From Moraxellaceae bacterium (GTDB taxonomy: Bacteria > Pseudomonadota > Gammaproteobacteria > Pseudomonadales > Moraxellaceae): a stretch of 12,528 bases of DNA. Both the position numbers and the translations under genes were made by a program. The stretch is taken from positions 1 to 12,528 of the forward strand of contig JAUXNL010000142.1 in the NCBI GenBank assembly GCA_030684415.1, written 5' to 3'. Under the pieces are notes generated by a model. That model did no database searches. It was not told the origin of the DNA and saw only the letters and a program-made list of their open reading frames with translations. Below are positions 7,169 to 12,528 of this stretch, piece by piece (positions within the stretch are counted from its first letter, which is position 1; every line of letters begins with the position of its first letter).

Positions 7169-7725
7169 TTTTCCGACTGGTTCCCCTGCTGCTGACGGCC
7201 TTGCTGATCAGTGGCTGCCTCTCTCGCCCGCCGGCCCCGACCTCACTTCAAGGCCTGACACACTGGCAGGCCGAGGGCAAAATCGGCCTGCGCAGTGCCA
7301 GCGGCGGTGGCAATTTCCTGTTCGTCTGGCGGCAGGACGGTGAGCGCTACCGGCTGGCCCTGAGTGGCCCCTTGGGTGTCGGGCGCAGTGAGCTGGACGT
7401 CGGGCCGAACGGCGTCGTGCTGCATCATGCCGAACTGGGCGAGCTCACGGCCGCAAGCCCCGAGGCACTGCTGGAGCAAACGACCGGACACCGGGCGCCG
7501 GTGTCGCTGCTGGCGCACTGGATAAAAGCCGAAGCGGCCAGCCCCGCCGCCACGCTCCTCCGGAGTGACGAGGGCGTACTGCTGCATATAAAAGAAGAAG
7601 GGTGGACGGCCGAGTTCGCCGAATGGCAGCCCGGTAGCAGCCGCCTGCCACGGCGCATCCTGATTACAGGCCCGGACACTCGCCTCACTGTTTTCATTTC
7701 CGGCTGGCAGACTCCTCGCCCATGA
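7165..7725 (+). CDS. lolB: Outer-membrane lipoprotein insertion protein LolB
   Basis: LolB is itself a lipoprotein; it accepts lipoproteins from the carrier LolA and inserts them into the inner leaflet of the outer membrane. The 186-residue precursor has a short signal with lipobox LISGC (C18) followed by leucine, which fits outer-membrane sorting. The mature part shows the family's W-x-A-x-G-K-I-G-L-R opening at about 34-43, then alternating beta strands including FVWRQDG and LALSGPLGVGR, as expected of its half-barrel fold. The PLG loop probably corresponds to the protruding loop that E. coli LolB needs for membrane insertion; I infer that by position. It overlaps both neighbours by ATGA (TPR lipoprotein upstream, ispE downstream), so it is translationally coupled to both. 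The upstream gene product is likely one of its clients. Confidence 0.93.
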   Translation: MIFRLVPLLLTALLISGCLSRPPAPTSLQGLTHWQAEGKIGLRSASGGGNFLFVWRQDGERYRLALSGPLGVGRSELDVGPNGVVLHHAELGELTAASPEALLEQTTGHRAPVSLLAHWIKAEAASPAATLLRSDEGVLLHIKEEGWTAEFAEWQPGSSRLPRRILITGPDTRLTVFISGWQTPRP

Positions 7726-8588
7726 CCACTGCCGCCTTTTCATTGCCTGCGCCCGCCAAGCTCAATCTGTTCCTGCACGTTACTGGCCGCCGCTCCGATG
7801 GCTATCACCTGCTGCAAACCGTCTTCCAGTTCCTGGAAGTCGCCGACACCCTCCATTTCCGTCACCGTGACGATGGACGACTGACCCTGTCGCCGCCCAT
7901 GCCCGGCGTACCCGAGGCAGACAATCTCATCATCAGGGCGGCGCGCCTGCTACAGGCCCATGCGGGCACTAATGCCAGTGCGGGCGCTGACATCGTGCTG
8001 GAAAAGCGCCTGCCCATGGGCGGAGGCTTGGGCGGAGGGTCGTCCGACGCCGCCACCACCCTGCTGGGACTCAACCATCTCTGGCAGCTTGAACTGGAAA
8101 AAGATGAGCTGGCGAGACTCGGCTTGCAGTTGGGCGCGGACGTGCCGGTTTTTGTCCGCGGTCAGGCCGCATTTGCCGAGGGGGTGGGCGAGCGGCTCAC
8201 TCCCGTCGAAATTGCTGAACCGTGGTACCTCGTGCTCACGCCGCCAGCCCATGTCAGCACCGCCGAAGTCTTCTCCCACGCGGATTTGACACGTCATACA
8301 CCCGCCATTACAGTAGCCGCCTTTCTCGGGGGGGCACCCTCCGCGCACCTGCAAAATGACTGTGAAAAAGTCGTCCGGATGCTGGTGCCGGCGGTGGCGA
8401 AAGCGCTCGACTGGCTGAGCCTGCATGGCCAGGCACACATGACAGGAACCGGCGCTTGCTGCTTTCTGGAATGCCCCGACGAGGCAAGTGCGAATGCACT
8501 GCTGGCGCAAAGCCCGGTTCCCGGTTTTGTGGCTCGCGGGAGGAATGTTTCACCGGCGCATGCTGCACTGGCTAAGGTGCCGCCCTGA
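7722..8588 (+). CDS. ispE: 4-diphosphocytidyl-2-C-methyl-D-erythritol kinase
   Basis: IspE phosphorylates the 2-hydroxyl of CDP-methylerythritol with ATP, the fourth step of the non-mevalonate isoprenoid pathway. The 288-residue product is a GHMP kinase with all expected motifs: PAPAKLNLFL at 9-18 with K13, RSDGYHLLQT at 24-33, the glycine-rich ATP loop PMGGGLGGGSSDAA at 98-111, catalytic D140 in LGADVPVF, NDCE at 212-215, and the third GHMP motif TGTGACCF at 241-248. The start codon overlaps the lolB stop as ATGA. The lolB-ispE pair followed by tRNA-Gln and prs is the standard order in Pseudomonas-like genomes. Confidence 0.97.
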   Translation: MTTAAFSLPAPAKLNLFLHVTGRRSDGYHLLQTVFQFLEVADTLHFRHRDDGRLTLSPPMPGVPEADNLIIRAARLLQAHAGTNASAGADIVLEKRLPMGGGLGGGSSDAATTLLGLNHLWQLELEKDELARLGLQLGADVPVFVRGQAAFAEGVGERLTPVEIAEPWYLVLTPPAHVSTAEVFSHADLTRHTPAITVAAFLGGAPSAHLQNDCEKVVRMLVPAVAKALDWLSLHGQAHMTGTGACCFLECPDEASANALLAQSPVPGFVARGRNVSPAHAALAKVPP

Positions 8589-8631
8589 TTCATACCGCAC
8601 CGACTCGTACCAAACAGGATCGTGCCGCACC
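8587..8631 (+). repeat. Three degenerate 15-bp tandem repeats after ispE
   Basis: Directly at the ispE stop codon three 15-bp units can be aligned: gattcataccgcacc (8587-8601), gactcgtaccaaaca (8602-8616) and ggatcgtgccgcacc (8617-8631). Adjacent or alternate copies share roughly two thirds of positions. They are followed by a small hairpin GCCGC/GCGGC (8624-8640) without a T-run. The role is unknown. Confidence 0.45.
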
Positions 8632-8795
8632 AGATGCGGCGAGCTGAGCCGGCAAAGCGCAAGCAGCGACGGCGAGGCAGCAGCAAGGCGACACCAGGAC
8701 GGCGTCGTCGCACGGCTCCGCTCAAGGAGCGGTGCAATCCGGCCACGGTCGGCCAGCAGTACCGTGCTGAAATACGCACAACAGCGCTAAAAAAT

Positions 8796-8870
8796 AGGGG
8801 CGTCGCCAAGCGGTAAGGCAGCGGGTTTTGATCCCGCCATGCGTTGGTTCGAATCCAGCCGCCCCTGCCA
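8796..8870 (+). tRNA. tRNA-Gln (anticodon TTG)
   Basis: The 75-nt gene folds into a complete cloverleaf with CCA encoded at 8868-8870. The acceptor stem AGGGGCG/CGCCCCT pairs perfectly over 7 bp. The D arm is GCC-AAGCGGTAA-GGC, the anticodon stem GCGGG/CCCGC encloses loop TTTTGAT with anticodon TTG, the variable loop is CATGC, and the T arm is GTTGG-TTCGAAT-CCAGC with one G-U pair. The discriminator base is G. The first pair is A-U, weak as is usual for glutaminyl-tRNA synthetase substrates. It lies 207 bp after ispE and 110 bp before prs. No strong promoter is evident upstream; an extended -10-like tgctgaaat lies at about 8766-8774. Confidence 0.98.
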
Positions 8871-8980
8871 TTTTTGTCTCAACGTGGCTGCCAGAAAACA
8901 TCCGGCAGTCGCGCACCCCCGAAGGGAAAACGGAGCGGCCTGATCAGCTTCTCCTGCTGGATAACACGGTAACTGCCACC

Positions 8981-9931
8981 ATGCCCAATCTTGTCCTCTT
9001 CACCGGTAATGCCAATCCTGAACTGGCTGGAAAAGTGGCGCACCAGTTGCACGTGCCGCTGGGCGATGCCCATGTCGGACGCTTTTCCGACGGCGAAATC
9101 GCGGTAGAAATCAACGACAACGTGCGCGGCAAGGATGTGTTCATCCTGCAATCCACCTGTGCGCCCACCAATGACAACCTGATGGAAATGATTGTCATGG
9201 CCGACGCACTGCGTCGCGCGTCAGCGGGCCGCATCACTGCCGTGATTCCCTATTTCGGTTACGCCCGCCAGGATCGCCGCGTGCGTTCCGCCCGCGTGCC
9301 CATCACCGCCAAGATTGTGGCCGACATGCTGACCACCGTCGGTATCGACCGCGTGCTCACGGTCGATCTTCATGCCGACCAGATCCAGGGATTTTTCGAC
9401 ATTCCCGTGGACAACATTTACGCCTCGCCCGTCCTGCTCGCCGATATCGAAAAGCAGGGCTATGACAACCTGATGGTGGTCTCGCCCGATGTGGGCGGTG
9501 TGGTGCGCGCGCGCGCTGTGGCCAAGCAACTGAACGAAGCAGATCTGGCCATCATCGACAAGCGCCGGCCGAAAGCGAACGAATCGCAGGTCATGCACAT
9601 CATCGGTGAAGTGAAAGGCCGCGACTGCGTCATCGTCGATGACATGGTCGACACAGCCGGCACACTGTGCAAAGCCGCTGCAGCACTCAAAGAACACGGT
9701 GCTCGTCGCGTACTCGCTTATTGCACGCATGCCGTGCTGTCAGGCCCGGCGATCCGCAATATCCAGGCCTCTGATCTTGATGAGCTGGTGGTAACAGACA
9801 CCATCCCTCTCACACCAGAAGCGATTGCCACCGGACGCATCCGCCAAGTGTCGCTGGCGGCGATGCTGGCTGAGACCGTACGCCGCATCAACAACGAAGA
9901 ATCCATCAGCGCGATGTTCGAGCTGCTCTGA
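8981..9931 (+). CDS. prs: Ribose-phosphate pyrophosphokinase (PRPP synthase)
   Basis: Prs transfers pyrophosphate from ATP to ribose-5-phosphate, giving PRPP for purine, pyrimidine, histidine, tryptophan and NAD synthesis. The 316-residue product has the class I length and motifs: FSDGEI at 35-40, the flexible ATP loop YARQDRRVRSARVPI at about 94-108, DLHADQIQGFF with H131, DKRRPK at about 193-198, and the PRPP-binding loop VDDMVDTAGT at 219-228. I chose the ATG at 8981 because the protein then begins MPNLVLFTGNANPELA as in the family. The frame is open further upstream, but that extension would run through the tRNA gene. No clear Shine-Dalgarno sequence precedes the start. The position between tRNA-Gln and rplY matches Pseudomonas. 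Confidence 0.98.
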   Translation: MPNLVLFTGNANPELAGKVAHQLHVPLGDAHVGRFSDGEIAVEINDNVRGKDVFILQSTCAPTNDNLMEMIVMADALRRASAGRITAVIPYFGYARQDRRVRSARVPITAKIVADMLTTVGIDRVLTVDLHADQIQGFFDIPVDNIYASPVLLADIEKQGYDNLMVVSPDVGGVVRARAVAKQLNEADLAIIDKRRPKANESQVMHIIGEVKGRDCVIVDDMVDTAGTLCKAAAALKEHGARRVLAYCTHAVLSGPAIRNIQASDLDELVVTDTIPLTPEAIATGRIRQVSLAAMLAETVRRINNEESISAMFELL

Positions 9932-9958
9932 GCGGCCCGAACATCCGCCTGAGGAACC

Positions 9959-10015
9959 GCCGTGCAATCCCGCACGGCAACCACTCCGCAAACGCCTGGT
10001 CGCAGGGCCTTGCGG
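9959..10015 (+). promoter_or_regulatory. rplY: Two-hairpin structured leader upstream of rplY
   Basis: The prs-rplY spacer contains two adjacent inverted repeats: GCCGTGC (9959-9965) / GCACGGC (9972-9978) with a 6-nt loop, and CCGCAA (9986-9991) / TTGCGG (10010-10015) with a further inner GCCT/AGGGC pairing. The second ends 6 nt before the AGGAG ribosome site (10022-10026). Neither has a following T-run. L25 represses its own translation in E. coli, so this leader is a natural candidate for autogenous control, by inference only. Confidence 0.5.
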
Positions 10016-10034
10016 AACAACAGGAGACATCAAC

Positions 10035-10631
10035 ATGTCCGCCGTTAGCTTTACCCTGAATGCCCAGGCCCGGACCGACGAAGGGAAAGGTGCGAGCCGC
10101 CGCCTGCGTCGTCTGGAAGCCAAACTGCCCGCCGTGATTTACGGTGGCAGCGAACCCGCACAGTCCATCACGCTCGAGCTGAAGGAACTGGTCAAGGCCC
10201 TGGAAAACGAAGCCTTCTACTCGCATGTGCTGACCATCAACATTGATGGCAAGCCACAGCAGGCCGTTATCAAGGACCTGCAGCGTCACCCGGCCAAGAA
10301 CACGCCGATGCACGCTGACTTCCTGCGCATCGACGCCACCCACAAGCTGGTGATGAAGGTGCCCCTGCATTACACCCACCAAGACACCTGTGTTGGCGTG
10401 AAGCAGGAAGGCGGCGCCATTTCCATCATGGCTTCCGAAGTGGAAATTTCCTGCTTGCCGGCCAACCTGCCGGAGTTCATCGAAGTGAACCTGCAGGACA
10501 TTCATGTTGGCACCACGCTGCATCTGTCGAGCATTACACTGCCGGCCGGTGTGGAAATTCCGGCGCTGGCGCTCGGTCACGACCACGACCAGCCCATCGC
10601 AAACGTGCACAAGAGCACGGCCGACGCTTAA
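10035..10631 (+). CDS. rplY: Ribosomal protein bL25, CTC/TL5 long form
   Basis: L25 binds 5S rRNA in the large ribosomal subunit. The 198-residue product is the long CTC/TL5 form: an L25 domain at about residues 1-95 (FTLNAQARTDEGKGASRRLRR, PAVIYGG, then HPAKNTPMHADFLRI) followed by a beta-rich C-terminal domain to the end (VPLHYTH, EVEISCLPANLPEFIEVNL, LPAGVEIPALA). E. coli L25 is only 94 residues and lacks the second domain. The long form is usual in Pseudomonas and many other bacteria and has been linked to general stress in Bacillus (Ctc). The start is supported by AGGAG with 8-nt spacing. The gene follows prs by 103 bp and ends at a strong terminator. Confidence 0.97.
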   Translation: MSAVSFTLNAQARTDEGKGASRRLRRLEAKLPAVIYGGSEPAQSITLELKELVKALENEAFYSHVLTINIDGKPQQAVIKDLQRHPAKNTPMHADFLRIDATHKLVMKVPLHYTHQDTCVGVKQEGGAISIMASEVEISCLPANLPEFIEVNLQDIHVGTTLHLSSITLPAGVEIPALALGHDHDQPIANVHKSTADA

Positions 10632-10660
10632 AGCCGGCCTGCGCTCTGCCGCACACAAAG

Positions 10661-10685
10661 CGGGGCCTTCTGGCCCCGTTTTTTT
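10661..10685 (+). terminator. Intrinsic terminator after rplY
   Basis: A perfect 7-bp stem CGGGGCC (10661-10667) / GGCCCCG (10672-10678) with loop ttct is followed directly by seven T residues (10679-10685). The stop codon of rplY lies 29 bp upstream. Preceding A residues (10657-10659) could extend the stem and allow some function in the other direction. It implies that pth has its own promoter or depends on read-through. Confidence 0.95.
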
Positions 10686-10751
10686 ATTTCGCTGGAAGGG
10701 CAGACGCATCGTTCCCGCCCTGCTGGCAAGACCGCTGCAAAGGCAACCGCC

Positions 10752-11336
10752 ATGACAGGATTGCGACTCATTGTCGGCCTTGGCAACCCGGGCCCCGAAT
10801 ATGCCGCCACCCGGCACAATGCTGGCCAGTGGTTTGTCGAACGGCTGGCGGAGAAATACGGCATCCGCCTGAGTGCAGATCCGAAATATGCCGGCCTGTG
10901 CGGTCGCGGCAGCGTACAGGGGCAAGATCTGCGCTTGCTGGTGCCCACCACATTCATGAACCGCTCCGGGCAGGCAGTTGCGGCCGTCGCCACCTTCTTC
11001 AAGGTGCTCCCGGCCGAAATACTGGTCGCGCATGACGAACTTGATTTGCCACCCGGCACCATCCGGCTGAAATCCGGTGGCGGCCACGGCGGGCATAACG
11101 GCCTGCGCGATATCATTCCCGCGCTCGGCAACCAGAACGGCTTTCATCGCCTGCGCATCGGCATCGGCCATCCGGGCGATGCCAGCAAAGTGTCTGGCTA
11201 CGTTCTCGGCAAGGCGCCTGTCGCCGAGCAAGAAAAACTGGAGGCGGCGCTGGACGCCGCTCTAGCACTGAGTGACGACATGGTGTCCGGCGATATGGCG
11301 CGGGCCATGAACAAACTGAATGGCTTCAAGGCGTGA
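10752..11336 (+). CDS. pth: Peptidyl-tRNA hydrolase
   Basis: Pth cleaves the ester bond of peptidyl-tRNAs released prematurely from ribosomes and recycles the tRNA. The 194-residue protein has the complete active site at positions offset by +2 from E. coli: N12 (GNPGPEYAATRHNAG), catalytic H22, N70 in FMNRSG, D95 in HDELDLP, and N116 in GGHGGHNGLRD. The start is preceded by AAAGG (10739-10743) with about 8-nt spacing. It lies 66 bp beyond the rplY terminator and 145 bp before ychF on the same strand; pth and ychF are neighbours in many gammaproteobacteria. Confidence 0.98.
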   Translation: MTGLRLIVGLGNPGPEYAATRHNAGQWFVERLAEKYGIRLSADPKYAGLCGRGSVQGQDLRLLVPTTFMNRSGQAVAAVATFFKVLPAEILVAHDELDLPPGTIRLKSGGGHGGHNGLRDIIPALGNQNGFHRLRIGIGHPGDASKVSGYVLGKAPVAEQEKLEAALDAALALSDDMVSGDMARAMNKLNGFKA

Positions 11337-11369
11337 GCTACGACACCCGGCTCCCGTCCTTGGTACGTT

Positions 11370-11416
11370 GCTGAGGCATGCCCTCAGGGCATGTTTCAGC
11401 CGACCACTCTTGGCTG
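11370..11416 (+). promoter_or_regulatory. Overlapping alternative hairpins in the pth-ychF spacer
   Basis: A 14-bp stem with a 3-nt loop is formed by 11370-11383 and 11387-11400 (core CATGCCC-tca-GGGCATG, two G-U pairs, outer GCTGA/TCAGC). The last bases of its 3' arm, CAGCC at 11397-11401, can instead pair with GGCTG at 11412-11416. The two structures share four bases and cannot both form fully. No T-run follows either, so this is not a standard terminator. Confidence 0.55.
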
Positions 11417-11421
11417 GAAGA

Positions 11422-11451
11422 CAGGCGACAGAAACCTTTTTCCGTCGCCTG
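11422..11451 (+). promoter_or_regulatory. Hairpin in the ychF leader
   Basis: CAGGCGAC (11422-11429) pairs perfectly with GTCGCCTG (11444-11451). After one A/C mismatch, four further pairs (GAAA with TTTC) can form, closing a CCTT loop. It lies about 30 nt before the ychF start. The T-rich part is inside the stem-loop rather than after it, which argues against an intrinsic terminator. Confidence 0.55.
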
Positions 11452-11458
11452 CTGCATC

Positions 11459-11474
11459 ACCTTCATGAAAAGGT
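11459..11474 (+). promoter_or_regulatory. ychF: Small hairpin covering the ychF ribosome-binding site
   Basis: ACCTT (11459-11463) can pair with AAGGT (11470-11474) around a 6-nt loop. AAGG is the Shine-Dalgarno sequence of ychF, about 8 nt before the ATG at 11482. Five pairs form a weak structure that could lower initiation, but the effect is inferred. Confidence 0.4.
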
Positions 11475-11481
11475 AAATGAA

Positions 11482-12528
11482 ATGGCTATCAACTGCGGCA
11501 TCGTCGGTCTCCCCAATGTCGGCAAATCAACCCTCTTCAATGCCCTGACCAAAGCGGGCATTGCCGCGGAAAACTTTCCGTTCTGCACCATCGAGCCGAA
11601 TACCGGCATCGTCCCGGTGCCCGACCCGCGACAAGACGCGCTGGCCGCCATCGTCAAGCCAGAGCGCGTGCTGCCCGCCACCATCGAGTTCGTGGACATT
11701 GCCGGTCTCGTTGCCGGTGCCAGCAAGGGCGAAGGTCTTGGCAACCAGTTCCTGGCCAACATCCGTGAAACCGACGCCATCGCCCATGTGGTGCGCTGTT
11801 TCGAAGATGAAAACGTCATTCATGTCTCCAACCGCATCAACCCTGTTGATGACATCGAAATCATCAACATGGAACTGGCGCTGGCCGACCTGGACACCGC
11901 CGAAAAAGCCCTCAAGCGTGTGGAAAAGCAGGCCAAGGGCGGCGACAAAGAAGCCCAGCAACTGAAAGCCGTCATCGAAAAAATCCTGCCGACACTGACG
12001 GAAGGGTTGCGTGCCCGCACGCTCGATCTTTCGCGCGAAGAGCTGCTGATCCTGAAGCCGCTCTGCCTCATTACCACCAAGCCGGTGATGTACATCGCCA
12101 ACGTGGCGGAGGACGGCTTCAGCAACAATCCGCATCTGGACGCCGTGCTGGCCTATGCCGCCGCCGAAGACGCGATGGTGGTGCCCATCTGCAACAAGAT
12201 CGAAGCGGAAATCGCCGAACTCGACGATGCCGACAAGCAAGAGTTCCTGGAAACCCTTGGCATGGAAGAGCCGGGACTCAACCGGGTCATCCGCACCGGC
12301 TACAAGCTGCTGGGCCTGCAAACCTATTTCACCGCTGGCGTGAAGGAGGTCCGCGCATGGACCATCAAGGTGGGCGCTACGGCCCCCCAGGCCGCCGGCG
12401 TGATCCACACCGACTTTGAAAAAGGCTTTATCCGTGCCGAGGTCGTCGCCTATGAGGACTTCGTGAAATACAACGGCGAAGCAGGTGCCAAAGAGGTCGG
12501 AAAATGGCGGCTGGAAGGCAAGGAATAC
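11482..12528 (+). CDS. ychF: Ribosome-binding ATPase YchF (Obg family), 3' end cut by window
   Basis: YchF is an Obg-family P-loop NTPase that prefers ATP, binds ribosomes and is a negative factor in oxidative-stress resistance. The 349 codons present include the P-loop GLPNVGKS (9-16), switch and G3 region FVDIAGLVAGASKGEGLGNQF (70-90), H114, the position implicated in E. coli catalysis, a coiled-coil insertion at about 130-200, and the altered G4 motif NVAE (207-210), which explains ATP rather than GTP specificity. C35, the redox-sensitive cysteine of the E. coli protein, is conserved in NFPFC. The C-terminal TGS domain spans about 279 to the end (LQTYFTAG, VRAWTI, GVIHTDFEKGFIRAEV). E. coli YchF has 363 residues, so about 14 are missing beyond the edge. 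The start is supported by AAGG at 11470-11473. Confidence 0.97.
   Translation, partial: MAINCGIVGLPNVGKSTLFNALTKAGIAAENFPFCTIEPNTGIVPVPDPRQDALAAIVKPERVLPATIEFVDIAGLVAGASKGEGLGNQFLANIRETDAIAHVVRCFEDENVIHVSNRINPVDDIEIINMELALADLDTAEKALKRVEKQAKGGDKEAQQLKAVIEKILPTLTEGLRARTLDLSREELLILKPLCLITTKPVMYIANVAEDGFSNNPHLDAVLAYAAAEDAMVVPICNKIEAEIAELDDADKQEFLETLGMEEPGLNRVIRTGYKLLGLQTYFTAGVKEVRAWTIKVGATAPQAAGVIHTDFEKGFIRAEVVAYEDFVKYNGEAGAKEVGKWRLEGKEY

Noticed and set aside
8718..8732. CCGCTC/GAGCGG hairpin in the ispE-tRNA spacer
   Set aside because: A 6-bp stem with no T-run and no context; expected by chance in GC-rich sequence.
8871..8875. T-run right after tRNA-Gln as a terminator
   Set aside because: Five T residues follow the tRNA, but no separate GC stem precedes them other than the tRNA itself; I do not call a terminator.
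8828..8980. Upstream extension of the prs frame
   Set aside because: It begins inside tRNA-Gln, and the family N-terminus starts at 8981.
9906..11231. 441-residue open frame on the minus strand
   Set aside because: It runs antisense across rplY, its terminator and most of pth; all three are certain on the plus strand.
11527..12408. 293-residue open frame on the minus strand
   Set aside because: Antisense shadow of ychF with H/G/Q-rich composition.
1..12528. Search for CRISPR, phage, transposon or defence genes
   Set aside because: All long real frames are conserved housekeeping genes in a familiar order; no transposase, integrase, spaced repeats or att-like duplication at tRNA-Gln was seen.

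Overview
The window is chromosomal core sequence from a GC-rich gammaproteobacterium. The gene order hemA-prfA-prmC-moeB on one strand, divergent from a TPR lipoprotein-lolB-ispE-tRNA-Gln-prs-rplY-pth-ychF on the other, is the arrangement known from Pseudomonas and relatives. I see no insertion sequence, prophage, CRISPR array, toxin-antitoxin pair or cargo island, so I do not claim a hidden accessory system. The genus cannot be fixed from the sequence alone.

Left part (1-4751, minus strand). Reading leftwards: hemA (first step of tetrapyrrole synthesis), prfA (release factor 1), a single 551-residue gene that joins PrmC (the methyltransferase that modifies RF1) to a complete MoeB/ThiF-type E1 enzyme, and the start of an ABC1/UbiB-family kinase that runs off the left edge. 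hemA/prfA and prfA/prmC overlap by ATGA, so the set reads as one translationally coupled operon. The PrmC-MoeB joint consists of five 12-bp tandem repeats coding for a Q-Q-P-I/T linker, and is the most unusual thing in the window.

Middle (4752-5416). A 665-bp divergent intergenic region carries the likely hemA promoter and leader hairpin, a 16-bp direct repeat, and two separated pieces that resemble a REP-type intergenic repeat. No convincing gene lies in it.

Right part (5417-12528, plus strand). An LbcA-like TPR lipoprotein, lolB (outer-membrane lipoprotein insertion) and ispE (isoprenoid precursor synthesis) overlap by ATGA. They are followed by tRNA-Gln(TTG), prs (PRPP synthase), rplY (ribosomal protein L25, CTC type) with a structured leader and a strong intrinsic terminator, pth (peptidyl-tRNA hydrolase), a spacer rich in hairpins, and ychF, which is cut by the right edge about 14 codons before its expected end. 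Most of the genes serve translation (release factor, its modifier, peptidyl-tRNA recycling, a ribosomal protein, a tRNA, a ribosome-associated ATPase) or precursor supply and envelope biogenesis.
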